Counted from the first letter of the stretch, positions 1 to 9,555 are shown. The stretch: 64,000 bases of DNA from Microcaldota archaeon (GCA_015522475.1 WAMF01000018.1:62001-126000); one strand, 5' to 3'. The notes: a model not told the origin generated them from the letters alone. Numbers and translations: made by a program.

Positions 1-1672
1 CCTTCATGGCTCCAATTGTTGCCACTATAGCTATGTATGAAAGAAAACCTCCGAAAAATACAAAGTTCGCCACCATATCGCCCAATGCAATGACTAAATA
101 GAAGAGGAATTGTGTGTAAGATAAGAAAGACGAAACGCCTATAGCCGCCATGCCTGCAATACCTGCGCCTATAAGAAGGTCTCCTACTGGCGAGGCAGCA
201 ATAGCTCTCCCTGCACTCACAACAAAGCCGCTGATTCTACCGCCGAAAATTCTGCCAAAGAGAGAACCCACCCCCCTTACAGCTGCCAGACCACCGGATG
301 CAAGCACGCCCGGCACATAAGGAGCTATTAAGAGTGTGCTTTTAGTGAAGAGGTTGAGAAGCCAGCTTATAACTTTCTTAACTTTGCTTACCCTCTGAGT
401 TAAGGGAACATTCTTATCAAGAATTTGCTCTGCTGCAGTGATAGCGGGACCTTCTAGCTGCAAAAACTCATTGTACTGTTGCTCAGCTTGCTCTACATCG
501 TTTTGCTGTTCTTGGGGCAGAGTGGATTGAATGGGAGACGTCGGTATACGACCGTCTGGTGTTAGACGTGTATATGCATAGGCAAAGTTCCAGTTGTTTA
601 TAGCACCTTTAATTTTTTTGGGTGATCCCGAGAGCCACGTTTGATAATCCTTTACCTCCAGCATAAGCCCACTAGCTCCCGTATATATTCGATTAAGGCG
701 CATGTGCGTGTGAGGGCTAGGCTCTATAGAAAAGTAAATAGAATCCATGATTGACAACACAGCTGGATAGAAGAAGAAAAGGCTGAGATAGACACCCAAT
801 ATAGTTCCACCCATCTTTCTCGTTAATGGGAAAGCTCGAAGTATTGAACCCACAAAGACCATTATAACGAACGTCTTCGCTACGAAGTCATATAGGAAGT
901 ATTGGAAAGCTATGAGTATCATAACCTTCTGGAAGAAGCCCATGTAATATTCAATTATAACGTTGAGAGGCGCGAGATAGCCACCTACCCTTTGAGAGAA
1001 TTCAACACCCTGCTGGCCAAAACTAGAGGCAGTCGTCTCACCCATCTTTGAAAAGATGTAAAAAGAGAGCACATTCCTATAAGCTGCTATGGATTCGACA
1101 AGGAGAGCTCTAAGATATCCATCTCCGACAAGAATAAAGCAAGGATCTATAGTGGAGGATGAAGGAGAAGCTTGAGGAGGTGTAGTGGGTGGCTGCTGGC
1201 CGGGTTGGCCACCATATTGGCTGCCGGAATGACCCCCAGATTGACCTCCTGACTGACCACTAGGCTGGTTGCCAGACTGACCGCCATATATTATACCATT
1301 TAGATATTGCCTGAATATACTCTGTATGCTAACACCTGGACCAAACGATTGACCCCCTGAACTGCCGCCAGAACCTCCAGAAGAAGGTGGCGTTACAAAA
1401 CTCGCTGTGCAGTAGTACTTAGCTCCTATAGGGTCTATGCTTCTCACAGCTGCAGACGATATGTTTGCAAGGCTAGGAAGGAAAAGGCTGAAGAGAAGCA
1501 CGACCAAAACGAGCTCCCATAGCTCGCTCCAAGCAGCCTTTTTATACTTCTCGTTGTTCAAGATATAACCTAAAAAGAGTAGACCCACACCTAGCAGGAT
1601 ACCCCCTACTATTAAATAGGAAAGGTACGAAAGCGCAACGCTATACCAATTGAACCAGCTTACTGCAACCAT
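1..1672 (-). CDS. Polytopic membrane protein A with 'LRxFPxTR' motif (partial)
   Basis: This frame is open from ATG 1672 to the left edge, so the C-terminus is missing (557 codons seen) and the ORF track omits it. GGTGA lies 6 nt before the ATG. Two N-terminal hydrophobic segments (about residues 14-38 and 52-70) are followed by a low-complexity Gly/Ser/Gln/Pro linker (about 98-168), then further hydrophobic segments. The motif 'ILRAFPLTRKMGG' sits at about 277-289, directly after 'FLYDF'. The same arrangement occurs in the two upstream genes, so the three look like diverged paralogs. Last visible gene of a three-gene operon, 70 nt after protein B. I do not recognise the family; a membrane channel of a secretion or DNA-transfer machine (VirB6/CedA-like) is only a guess. 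Confidence 0.8.
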   Translation of the reverse strand, partial: MVAVSWFNWYSVALSYLSYLIVGGILLGVGLLFLGYILNNEKYKKAAWSELWELVLVVLLFSLFLPSLANISSAAVRSIDPIGAKYYCTASFVTPPSSGGSGGSSGGQSFGPGVSIQSIFRQYLNGIIYGGQSGNQPSGQSGGQSGGHSGSQYGGQPGQQPPTTPPQASPSSSTIDPCFILVGDGYLRALLVESIAAYRNVLSFYIFSKMGETTASSFGQQGVEFSQRVGGYLAPLNVIIEYYMGFFQKVMILIAFQYFLYDFVAKTFVIMVFVGSILRAFPLTRKMGGTILGVYLSLFFFYPAVLSIMDSIYFSIEPSPHTHMRLNRIYTGASGLMLEVKDYQTWLSGSPKKIKGAINNWNFAYAYTRLTPDGRIPTSPIQSTLPQEQQNDVEQAEQQYNEFLQLEGPAITAAEQILDKNVPLTQRVSKVKKVISWLLNLFTKSTLLIAPYVPGVLASGGLAAVRGVGSLFGRIFGGRISGFVVSAGRAIAASPVGDLLIGAGIAGMAAIGVSSFLSYTQFLFYLVIALGDMVANFVFFGGFLSYIAIVATIGAMK

Positions 1673-1742
1673 TTATTTCACCACTAAGCTTACTAGGCTT
1701 GCACGCTTACTTGTTTTACTAGCCCACCAACTAGATTACTAC

Positions 1743-2777
1743 TTATTTCATTTCTAAGACGTCTTGCAAGGCCTTTACTAGGCTTATAGTAGATATGAAT
1801 ATAAAGGTCGGCAACATGACTGTCACAGCTCCTAAGAAACCTATTTCTTCGATGGTATTCACTATACCGTAGCCAAAGGCAAAATAAAAGCTACCTAAAG
1901 AATAGTCCCAAAAGGGAAATATGAGTGTGTGAAAGAGGTCCCGTATCTTACTGAGTATGCTTGTATTGGGCGAGTAATACGGCTGGAAAAATGACGGCTG
2001 ATGGTAATGGTTAACGAGTATGTCGTTTACTGCTGAGAACATCACAATGTAAAGGAGGGGCATGAAGATGGTGAAGCCCAAAACTACTGCCAAGAGCTCG
2101 TCCCCTGCATCTCGTGTAAATGGAAAAATGCGCAAAAGAAGGCCAAAGGGCACGAGAAAGTCGTATGCAACGAGTTTTATGAGCTCTAGCGTGAAGATTT
2201 GCACTTCTAAACTTATTATAAAGACAGGAAAGGCATTACGTATAAGAACCAAAGCAGATAGAGGCACTTCTAAACCTAGGCCTAGGCGCGTCTTAACGTC
2301 GAGACCCGGCGTACCTACCATGCTCACAGAAAAGCCGCTGTAGATTTCTATGGCGTGGATTATGTTTATGAGTTCACCAAAGAATGGGAGGACTCTATTG
2401 TAGAGTAAGGCCCTTAAGATGTTGAGATTCATACCTATAAGGTCCTTTGTCGAAGATTGGAGAGCACTAGGCATGATAGTATTTTTGGGAAAAAGCATAG
2501 TTGTTGGTGCGTTTACTTGCGTGCCTGGAATAGGTTTTACATTGGCGAGAAGCGTATTCTGTGCATAGAGAACAGCTAAGTGAGAAAGCGCTGAATAAAG
2601 GCCTATAATAAGTATAATGTAGAGCATGTTTATCCAAAGCTGTGTGAGCTCTTCGTTAGCCCATGCATCCCACTCCGGCTTCATGGCAATCTTAGCAGCC
2701 ATCTTTGTTATGACAATTGCCGCCACCATAAGAAGCAAAGCAATGTATATGTAAGCAGGAACGATGAGCCACATCAT
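1743..2777 (-). CDS. Polytopic membrane protein B with 'LRxFPxTR' motif
   Basis: A 344-residue protein with about six hydrophobic segments (about 5-31, 48-66, 170-197, 203-216, 226-250 and the C-terminal end). The polar stretch 'EWDAWANEELTQLW' between the first two segments resembles 'KYKKAAWSELWEL' in protein A. 'YDFLVPFGLLLRIFPFTR' (about 205-222) is the shared motif of the triplet. The start overlaps the stop of protein C in an ATGA arrangement, with AAGGTGA just upstream, so the two are translationally coupled. Function unknown. No nucleotide-binding or catalytic motif is visible. Confidence 0.85.
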   Translation of the reverse strand: MMWLIVPAYIYIALLLMVAAIVITKMAAKIAMKPEWDAWANEELTQLWINMLYIILIIGLYSALSHLAVLYAQNTLLANVKPIPGTQVNAPTTMLFPKNTIMPSALQSSTKDLIGMNLNILRALLYNRVLPFFGELINIIHAIEIYSGFSVSMVGTPGLDVKTRLGLGLEVPLSALVLIRNAFPVFIISLEVQIFTLELIKLVAYDFLVPFGLLLRIFPFTRDAGDELLAVVLGFTIFMPLLYIVMFSAVNDILVNHYHQPSFFQPYYSPNTSILSKIRDLFHTLIFPFWDYSLGSFYFAFGYGIVNTIEEIGFLGAVTVMLPTFIFISTISLVKALQDVLEMK

Positions 2778-4072
2778 ATCACCTTCTGAAGACCAAAGAG
2801 GAGAGGCTCTCCACCTAGAGCTGTAGCCAAAGCTTTGTATGCCTCTACAGTGAATGTAATTTCAAGGACTAACGACACAAAAACTGCTATAACATCGTAG
2901 CCTAAAACAAGCATGCCTGCCATACTGGCGTCAAACATCGTCTTAGCTACCTGAGGGCCAAATACAAACATATAGATAAGATTAAGAAGGATGGCTGCAA
3001 GCATGATCTTTGACGAAAGTGGTTTAACAGTGCCTGCGCCTCTCGATGTGGGTTCGTTAGCCAACAGCAAGGCATAATTCATACCCATGATCCCAATCGA
3101 AGATAGAGAAACAAGTGAGCTCCCCACAGAGTGGGTGAGAGGCTTCTTTATAAGCTCTTCAAAGGTTACGCCTCCGGCTGTATTCCAAAAGGAGCGTGTT
3201 TTCACATAGTCAGAAGGATACTGACTAGCTCCAGATTGATACATCTTCTGAAGGTTATTTGAATTGAATATGAAGTCTACATAAGAATCTGCTAATTTCT
3301 TATACTGTGTTGAGCTCCATCCAAGGTCAGACGGCAGGCGAAGGTTTACTGGATCGGGTATAGAAATAAAGGGCTTATAAACGTCTGAAAATAGATAATC
3401 TGTAAACAGAACCGAGAGAGGGTAAACATAGTAGACTGCAATAACAAGAGCAAAAAGAGCTGAGCCCAACGACTTCGTCGAGGGAAAACCTCTAAGAAGG
3501 ACTGCTATGGGCAACATGCCCGAAAAGAGGAGGGGAGCAATCTTTATAAGGTAATCTCTAACGACAACGAGACCTATAACCAAAAGGAACTTGTTAACAA
3601 GCCAACCGATAAAATTATATAAAATTTGGACACCAGCCAAAGGCTGCAGAACTGTGCCCATAACGCCCGTAGCAGACGGTAGAGGAAAGACGATGTTCAT
3701 AGAGAAGAGCATGTTAAGAAAACCTTCGAGAAAAAAGAGGTCTAAGTAAGCATTGGTAACATTGCTTAGAAAGTCCTGAATGGATATGTCCGCTAGAAAG
3801 ATGTGAGCATCCATAAGACTAACGGGCAAATGAGAGATGCCTATTAAATCCAGCACAATACCGTTGAGAAGAGGAATGGCAAACGCTATACCTCCAAAAA
3901 GCAAAGCAGTTTCAACAGAGCCCGAAACCGCCTCTTTAGCTCTAGCCTGCATACTTGGGTCGTTGAGTATAAGAGAGATGAAATAGTAGATAACGGCTGT
4001 AAACACAGCAATACCTATAGCTATGGCTATGTATGCTAAGCTGCTTATGAGGGCTACACTGAACACAGTCAT
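2774..4072 (-). CDS. Polytopic membrane protein C with 'LRxFPxTK' motif
   Basis: A 432-residue protein and first gene of the membrane operon. A long N-terminal hydrophobic segment (about 5-36) is followed by a polar stretch, several more membrane segments, and 'VLLRGFPSTKSLG' at about 191-203 following 'RDYLIK'. A largely polar loop of about 100 residues (about 230-320) lies before the C-terminal membrane segments. A TATA box at 4096-4104 lies about 28 nt before the ATG, suggesting a leaderless transcript. Homologous in layout to proteins A and B by eye; the family is not recognised. Confidence 0.85.
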   Translation of the reverse strand: MTVFSVALISSLAYIAIAIGIAVFTAVIYYFISLILNDPSMQARAKEAVSGSVETALLFGGIAFAIPLLNGIVLDLIGISHLPVSLMDAHIFLADISIQDFLSNVTNAYLDLFFLEGFLNMLFSMNIVFPLPSATGVMGTVLQPLAGVQILYNFIGWLVNKFLLVIGLVVVRDYLIKIAPLLFSGMLPIAVLLRGFPSTKSLGSALFALVIAVYYVYPLSVLFTDYLFSDVYKPFISIPDPVNLRLPSDLGWSSTQYKKLADSYVDFIFNSNNLQKMYQSGASQYPSDYVKTRSFWNTAGGVTFEELIKKPLTHSVGSSLVSLSSIGIMGMNYALLLANEPTSRGAGTVKPLSSKIMLAAILLNLIYMFVFGPQVAKTMFDASMAGMLVLGYDVIAVFVSLVLEITFTVEAYKALATALGGEPLLFGLQKVI

Positions 4073-4095
4073 TCGCCTTAAATATACCTCAATAT

Positions 4096-4104
4096 GTTTA
4101 AAAG
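4096..4104 (-). promoter_or_regulatory. TATA box of the membrane-protein operon
   Basis: 'CTTTTAAAC' on the minus strand, centred about 28 nt before ATG 4072. This is the archaeal TATA spacing for a leaderless mRNA. Confidence 0.5.
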
Positions 4105-4240
4105 CATATGGTCGCTTTCGCTGTTGGAGTGTGCAAAAATCAGAAGAAGAGTGCTGTCTCTTCTAAGACACCCTTTTTCAACCTCTAGGCTAGGCTAGTT
4201 GCTGGCTTATGACACATGCACTCTATTGTCCACACCAACA

Positions 4241-4249
4241 TATTTAAAA
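4241..4249 (+). promoter_or_regulatory. TATA box of the RelA/SpoT-like operon
   Basis: 'TATTTAAAA' centred 27 nt before GTG 4272, which supports a leaderless transcript starting at that GTG. Confidence 0.55.
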
Positions 4250-4271
4250 ATGTTTCAATGTATGTATATGC

Positions 4272-6218
4272 GTGGCTAAAGTAAAAAGCGGAGAAAACAA
4301 AGCCAATATGTACACACTTGTATGGAAGGGCTTGCTAGATGCAAAGAAGATTAGAAAGAAAGCCAGCCCAGATGCTGCACCGTTTCTTCCCCTGGATTTA
4401 GATTTCACCATGTTTAAGAACCTATTTAAGACATCGGTAAAAAGTAAAAACAAGGCTTTTTCAAAGGAGCTCTTTCTGGAGGAGATTAAAGACTTCAAAT
4501 GGAAGAAGAACTTCGACAAAAAATTGAGAGAGGAACTGTTGGAATTGGGAAGGGACATATTCAACATAGTTATAGGAATCGGTGAGAGAAGCGAACTCAG
4601 TCATATAACGCCGGAAATAGCCCTGTATATAGCGACATCTACAGTAAAAGGAGATGGCCTTATACATCAGCTCCTTTCGACAGTTCTAGGAAAAACGCCT
4701 CTTAGTGAGGCAATTGTAGAGCTTTTAAATGAACTGACAAAGTTAGGCACAGCTATAGGGGATATAAATGACGATGAAGAATACAAAGGCGTATTGACGC
4801 CCATGGAAGTAGTTGTAGATGAAGAAAGATTAAGCACTATAAGAAAAGAGTTGATGGGCCATTTAAAGAAAACATATCCTGCGCTGGCCTATTTCGCAGA
4901 GAAGGATAAATTGAAGCTCCTCCTGAAAGATATGAAGATAAATAACCCACAATTGTCTGAGCTTACATATAGAGAGCTATGGCACATCAGCCTTGGAGTA
5001 TCTCTTTACCTCTCTGCAAGAACCCTCGCAGCTGTGAGCACTTTATACGAATTAGAGGTTTCGCAAGGAGGAAAAGCGGTCATGAGAAAAATGCTGAAAA
5101 GAACAAGTTTGAGAGTCCCACTAGTTGCTGCCAGCGTCTTCAGCCACCAACTAAAAAGTGAGGGCTTGCATACACTTGCCTCATACGTATCCAACATAGG
5201 GCTTATATCAACAGAAGGAGGATATGGATTCTATACCTCATTGAAATGTGCATTCGAAAAACGGTACGGTCCCTTAGATGAGGTTTTACGTATCGTAAAG
5301 AGAAAAATGGCTGGAGAGCTGCTCAAGGAAGATGGAAGACTTATATTCAAAGGGAAATTAAAGGCTAGAATAAAAGCGCCATATGAGCTACTAGAAAAAG
5401 CAATAAGCTTGAAAAATAATGGCAACATATTCTTAAAAGATTTAAACAAGGAAAATATTGTAGAAAAGTTACTAGCGTTCCATGACTTAGTTGGTATAAG
5501 ATACATAATTGATGACCACAGCTTCAGCAGCTTTGAGAAAGAGACGTACACCAAAAAGCGTCAGGGTGTATTAGGCAAAGTTAATAAGCAAATAAAAAAG
5601 AGAATAAGTAAAAAAGGGACTATATTGTGGAACAGAGAAGTGAAGACCTCTAGCGCTCAAATAAAAGAGAATGCAGAGATAGTAATTAATCCGGAAAAAC
5701 GCTATTCTAAACATCCAAAGGAAGAGACTGGCTACGACAGAGATCATTACCTTTTTCTTGTATATTTTGGGAATTACCTACTTCCTGTGGAGCTGCAAGT
5801 AGATACCGCCTCGAACAACCATAGAATAGAACAAGAGCTACCCCATGGTGTACAGAAAAACGCGGGTAACAGAATAAAACATGGTAAAGAAATATCCGAG
5901 AAATTTAAAGAAGGTTGGATAGATTTTATATTGAGAATTAGAAAAAACGGTTCAGCAAACTCACCGGTGTTCAAAGAAATCTCTGTGAGGGCGTACTCTC
6001 AAACCGCAATAAAGATCATAAAGAAAAAAGTAAATGAGATTGCAGAGGATCTTGGTGTAGAAGTAGGGATGGAGTCGTTTAGAGATACGTCTGCACAAGT
6101 AATCACAGCTATTCAAGAAGGAAAAAAGAAAATTTGCATTATGTGCATTTTACGTAAATCTGGAAGTAAAAGATACTTGAATATATTCATGCCAAAAGGG
6201 GGTGAAGATAATGAATAA
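4272..6218 (+). CDS. RelA/SpoT-like (RSH) protein with degenerate HD domain
   Basis: 648 residues with the layout of a bifunctional (p)ppGpp synthetase/hydrolase. Residues about 108-165 resemble the HD hydrolase region ('SHITPEIALYIA', then 'GLIHQLLSTVLGKTPLSEA', then 'LLNELTKLGTAI'), but the HD pair reads HQ and the later catalytic Asp region reads 'VSLYLSARTL', so hydrolysis is probably lost. 'SHQLKSEGLHTLASYVS' (about 291-307) resembles the linker 'IKxELEDLAF'. The synthetase-like part is clearer: 'ARIKAPYELLEK' (about 365), 'FHDLVGIRYII' (about 403-413), then 'ETGYDRDHYLFLVYFG' and 'LPVELQVDT' (about 485-512), matching the KxxYS, DLxGIR, GYxSxH and ExQIRT landmarks. A large insert lies between the last two blocks. 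GTG start chosen from TATA spacing. Whether it makes ppGpp, another nucleotide or an RNA modification is unknown. Confidence 0.6.
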   Translation: MAKVKSGENKANMYTLVWKGLLDAKKIRKKASPDAAPFLPLDLDFTMFKNLFKTSVKSKNKAFSKELFLEEIKDFKWKKNFDKKLREELLELGRDIFNIVIGIGERSELSHITPEIALYIATSTVKGDGLIHQLLSTVLGKTPLSEAIVELLNELTKLGTAIGDINDDEEYKGVLTPMEVVVDEERLSTIRKELMGHLKKTYPALAYFAEKDKLKLLLKDMKINNPQLSELTYRELWHISLGVSLYLSARTLAAVSTLYELEVSQGGKAVMRKMLKRTSLRVPLVAASVFSHQLKSEGLHTLASYVSNIGLISTEGGYGFYTSLKCAFEKRYGPLDEVLRIVKRKMAGELLKEDGRLIFKGKLKARIKAPYELLEKAISLKNNGNIFLKDLNKENIVEKLLAFHDLVGIRYIIDDHSFSSFEKETYTKKRQGVLGKVNKQIKKRISKKGTILWNREVKTSSAQIKENAEIVINPEKRYSKHPKEETGYDRDHYLFLVYFGNYLLPVELQVDTASNNHRIEQELPHGVQKNAGNRIKHGKEISEKFKEGWIDFILRIRKNGSANSPVFKEISVRAYSQTAIKIIKKKVNEIAEDLGVEVGMESFRDTSAQVITAIQEGKKKICIMCILRKSGSKRYLNIFMPKGGEDNE

Positions 6219-6888
6219 GGAAGTAAACCCTTACAACAAGTTTAATAAGAAAAGTAGTGCTCCGCTAAATCCGCATGCTTGGTTCAACCACCACCCTTAT
6301 GGAAAGATAGATGTCAAGAAAGAGCGCTGGCTTAGGCCAAGAGACCAGCAAGAAACTAAGCAAAAGATAGATCAGCTGTTCGCATCTAGAATTATTGAAG
6401 AGCTGCTTAAAGAGGCAAGTAAAGAATGGAAGGAAAAAGGTGCTGGCTACAGAATTGAAGAGCTTGCAAAGTTTAAACAATGGATGGCACTATTTTCAGA
6501 GAAAGAAAGTAAAGGAAAGCTCAACGAGGTATGGAAGAAAACACCGTATGAGAGGTTTTTTGAGACGCTCGACAGAATGGCAGAAATGATTGAAAGAATA
6601 CATATAGGCAACATTCAACTTATCTACCTAACACAACCTCTTCGAGAGGACGTATACACCTCATTGAAGGTAGAGACAGTCATACTACTAACATGGGAAG
6701 GAGAAGGACTCCATTGGCTCAGCGAGAGGATAAAGAGCACACTTAAAGAAAAACTTAAGGCAAATGTGGACGAGATAAGTTTTTCATTATACGATGACCA
6801 CAAGAAGAGAGGAGAAGGTGAGGCGTTCATAGTGAGCTATGTGTACAAAGGTAAGCCAAAGAAACCCAAAGATGTCAAATTAAGATGA
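6211..6888 (+). CDS. Unknown protein coupled to the RelA/SpoT-like gene
   Basis: 225 residues. ATG 6211 is preceded by GGGGGTGA at proper spacing and overlaps the last codons of the RSH-like gene, so the pair is one coupled operon; the track's GTG 6202 lies inside the Shine-Dalgarno site. The N-terminal half is charged and helical ('RIIEELLKEASKEWKEKG'). The C-terminal half alternates short strands and a helix ('VETVILLTWEGEG', 'EAFIVSYVYKG'), possibly a small alpha/beta sandwich. No family recognised. By position it may bind or regulate the RSH-like protein. Confidence 0.75.
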   Translation: MNKEVNPYNKFNKKSSAPLNPHAWFNHHPYGKIDVKKERWLRPRDQQETKQKIDQLFASRIIEELLKEASKEWKEKGAGYRIEELAKFKQWMALFSEKESKGKLNEVWKKTPYERFFETLDRMAEMIERIHIGNIQLIYLTQPLREDVYTSLKVETVILLTWEGEGLHWLSERIKSTLKEKLKANVDEISFSLYDDHKKRGEGEAFIVSYVYKGKPKKPKDVKLR

Positions 6889-7025
6889 CAAGAGTTAGAG
6901 GGCTAAAAGTTGAGAAGAGCCGAAAGAGAAAGAGCAAAGAAAGGGTAAAAATAAGATAAGATAGAAGAGCCTAAAAAGCAAAGGAAATGAAAAACCCCTA
7001 AGATTTTGCGCTAACTTACATGACT

Positions 7026-8099
7026 TTAGCTCAATCTAAGCTTGCCTCTCATTTTAGCGTATTGAGCATAATTGACATATTCCTTTCTCTCCATGTAATA
7101 ATCCACAGACTTAGCTAGAGGGCGCTTCTTTTCTATTCGGTCTGTGACGTTGAATATAAACGCGTCGCTGCCTGCTCCACTACCAAAGCTAGCCATAAAG
7201 ATTTTATCTCCGGGCTTTGCCACGTCGAGAACGCGTGCTAAGCCTAAAATGGAACTACCACTGTATGTGTTACCTATATAGGGCACTACGAGGCTTCTCT
7301 CGATTTTTTCAGATGGTACACCCAGCTTCTTTGCAACGGCCTTTGGAAATTTAGCATTGGGTTGGTGGAATACAACGTAAGCAAAGTCTTCCCACGTATA
7401 GCCCGTCTGCTCTAATAAGAGCTGTGTGGCTCCCATGACATGTTTAAAGTAAGCGGGCTCTCCTGTAAAACGACCGCCATGACTGGGATACTCTGCTTTT
7501 GGCCGCCTCCAAAAGTCGGGCGTATCGGTAGTAAATGAAGTCGTAGCCTCGAGAGTGGCTAAGCTCTCCTCTGCTGGTCCTACTATGTAAGCGGCGCTCC
7601 CACTAGCTGCTGAATACTCTAGAGCATCCCCCGGCCGACCTTGGGCTGTATCTGCACCTATGGCTAAGCCGTATTTAAGCATCCCCGCCAATGCCATGCC
7701 AGCTATCATTTGAATAGGAGCTGTACCTGCTTTACATGCAAATTCCAAGTCAGCGGCAGTAAGTCTGGGTGTAGCCCCAATAGCTTCGGCTACAATGCTG
7801 GCTGTAGGCTTGACTGCATAGGGGTGACTTTCACTACCCACGTAAACAGCGCCTATATTTGAGGGGTCAATTTGGGCTCTTGCAAGTGCTCCTCTCGCAG
7901 CTTCAACAGCTATGGTAGCTGCATCTTCGTCAGGCCCTGCGACGGCCTTTTCTTTTATGCCCAAGCCCAACTCTATACGTGTTATGTCTTCGCCCCACAC
8001 AGATGCTATCTCCTTAGAAGTGATCCTGTAGAATGGGACATAGACGCCGTAACCCACTATACCAACTTTATTGGCCTGCTCTTTAGATAAGCTTAACAT
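7026..8099 (-). CDS. Hydroxymethylglutaryl-CoA synthase, archaeal type
   Basis: 357 residues, the usual archaeal length. Condenses acetyl-CoA with acetoacetyl-CoA in the mevalonate route to isoprenoid lipids. The thiolase-fold landmarks are present: 'FACKAGTAP' with the catalytic Cys (about 122), the Glu in 'GSESHPYAV' (about 90), '[10 protein letters not shown]' with the active-site His (about 245), and 'GNTYSGSS' (about 276). In many archaea this gene sits beside a thiolase and a DUF35 OB-fold gene; neither is here. A TATA-like 'TTTTTAAAG' lies about 50-60 nt upstream of the ATG. Confidence 0.93.
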   Translation of the reverse strand: MLSLSKEQANKVGIVGYGVYVPFYRITSKEIASVWGEDITRIELGLGIKEKAVAGPDEDAATIAVEAARGALARAQIDPSNIGAVYVGSESHPYAVKPTASIVAEAIGATPRLTAADLEFACKAGTAPIQMIAGMALAGMLKYGLAIGADTAQGRPGDALEYSAASGSAAYIVGPAEESLATLEATTSFTTDTPDFWRRPKAEYPSHGGRFTGEPAYFKHVMGATQLLLEQTGYTWEDFAYVVFHQPNAKFPKAVAKKLGVPSEKIERSLVVPYIGNTYSGSSILGLARVLDVAKPGDKIFMASFGSGAGSDAFIFNVTDRIEKKRPLAKSVDYYMERKEYVNYAQYAKMRGKLRLS

Positions 8100-8271
8100 G
8101 CTATCACGCTTACATTCTACATATAGTTCGGGGCTTTGAAAGCCAAGTCTTTAAAAAGATCCATCTTTGCTTAACGGCATTTAACGATAAGACAAGCGTT
8201 AGAAGACCCGTTAGAAGATCTGATAAGCCCTTTTCTCGGGCCTGCACATGTTTAAGCATATTTAAGTACAT

Positions 8272-9555
8272 CTATGCATCTCTTCTTCCCTTCAACCCTC
8301 TCCTTTTTACATAGCCATAAGGATCCTCACCAATCTCTTCCAACAGCTTGCAAAACATACAGACGTCGCTGTTAGAAGGCATGCCGCAGATTTTACACGT
8401 CTTCAGCCTAGCAAGTTCGTCTTCGAGCGTTGTTGCATTTGTGGGATTACCATTGCCAGTGGCTCTGTTTTTATCTCCTCCACTTCTCTCCCCAGCCTTC
8501 CTGCGCTTCATCCGTTCTACCATGCTCAACATGCTGCGCATGATACGAAACTTCGCCCCTGGATAGCGGTCTTCAAGCCTGTTTATCATAGCTCTAACAT
8601 AGTAACGTATGCTGTATTTGGCATAGGGGCACTCAGCGTTTTCAAAAGGCACATCGTTAAGAAGGGCATAAAGAGCCATTTCCTTCTCCGGTATCCACAT
8701 GTTAGGCCGAAGTCGAGGCACAAACCGCTCATCTTGAACTAAGGGCTCAAAGAAGCGGACGATTCTGCTGGGCTCATTTCTGAGAAGGTTCATGAAGATT
8801 GTTTCTACAGCATCGTCGAGATTATGCCCTATGACCACCCAATCTGCACCCAATGCCTTGGCTTTGTCGTTCAGAATCTGCCTTCTAAATACACCACAGT
8901 AGCCACAAGCTGCCTCGCCCTCTCTATTGGCCATTATCTCATCTAGGCTTTTACCAACCAAATCCTTGAAGCTGTAAGTATAGTGAGGAATAGCCAACTC
9001 TTTAGCAAAGGCTCTAGCTCTGGCAACGCTCTCATCCCTATAGCCAGCTATACCCTCATCAACGCTTACTGCAATGAGATTAAGAGGAATTTTCGCGAGG
9101 AGTTTTTTGAACATAAGCATCATAGCTAAAGAATCTTTGCCGCCGCTCACAGCTAAGACCACGGTTTGCTTGGCTTTAAGGCCTTGCTCTCTCAAGGCGC
9201 GGGAAAAACGCTTCTCCACTAACCTATTAAAATGACGCTTGCAGAGATGCCTGTCAGCATAGCGAAGATAAACCACTGCTTTTTCGTTGCAGTAATAACA
9301 TATTCCTCTCTGCTTTTGGTTAGTTTGATTAGAGTTCTGTTGGGATTTTTTCTTGCGTGCCCTTTCATTTATGACGCGCATATACGCCGCTTGAGCTAGA
9401 TGCAACTCTAAAGGAAGTGCGTTAGCAGGCAGAGATGAGCGATTTGAAGTCCTCTCCACTCTTTTTACTCCCTTTATATCTCTTGTTTGCTTAGTCGCGT
9501 CTGCCCTCGACGTTTTCTCTGCTTCATCTGTTTTGTGGGCCTTTCTTGAGCTCAT
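8272..9555 (-). CDS. TtuA/Ncs6-family tRNA 2-thiolation enzyme
   Basis: Adenylating PP-loop enzyme that exchanges a tRNA uridine C2 oxygen for sulfur. Visible: an N-terminal zinc knuckle 'CYYC...CKRH', the PP-loop 'AVSGGKDSLAMM' (about 135-146), 'CGYCGVFRRQ' supplying Fe-S/active-site cysteines, 'GHNLDDAVETIFMN', and a C-terminal zinc ribbon 'CKICGMPSN...CMFC'. At 427 residues it is about 100 longer than typical; the extra length is a basic, polar N-terminal tail and an insert before the last zinc ribbon. ATG 9555 is preferred over the track's TTG 9597 because 'CTTATAATC' sits about 27 nt upstream of it. Confidence 0.88.
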   Translation of the reverse strand: MSSRKAHKTDEAEKTSRADATKQTRDIKGVKRVERTSNRSSLPANALPLELHLAQAAYMRVINERARKKKSQQNSNQTNQKQRGICYYCNEKAVVYLRYADRHLCKRHFNRLVEKRFSRALREQGLKAKQTVVLAVSGGKDSLAMMLMFKKLLAKIPLNLIAVSVDEGIAGYRDESVARARAFAKELAIPHYTYSFKDLVGKSLDEIMANREGEAACGYCGVFRRQILNDKAKALGADWVVIGHNLDDAVETIFMNLLRNEPSRIVRFFEPLVQDERFVPRLRPNMWIPEKEMALYALLNDVPFENAECPYAKYSIRYYVRAMINRLEDRYPGAKFRIMRSMLSMVERMKRRKAGERSGGDKNRATGNGNPTNATTLEDELARLKTCKICGMPSNSDVCMFCKLLEEIGEDPYGYVKRRGLKGRRDA

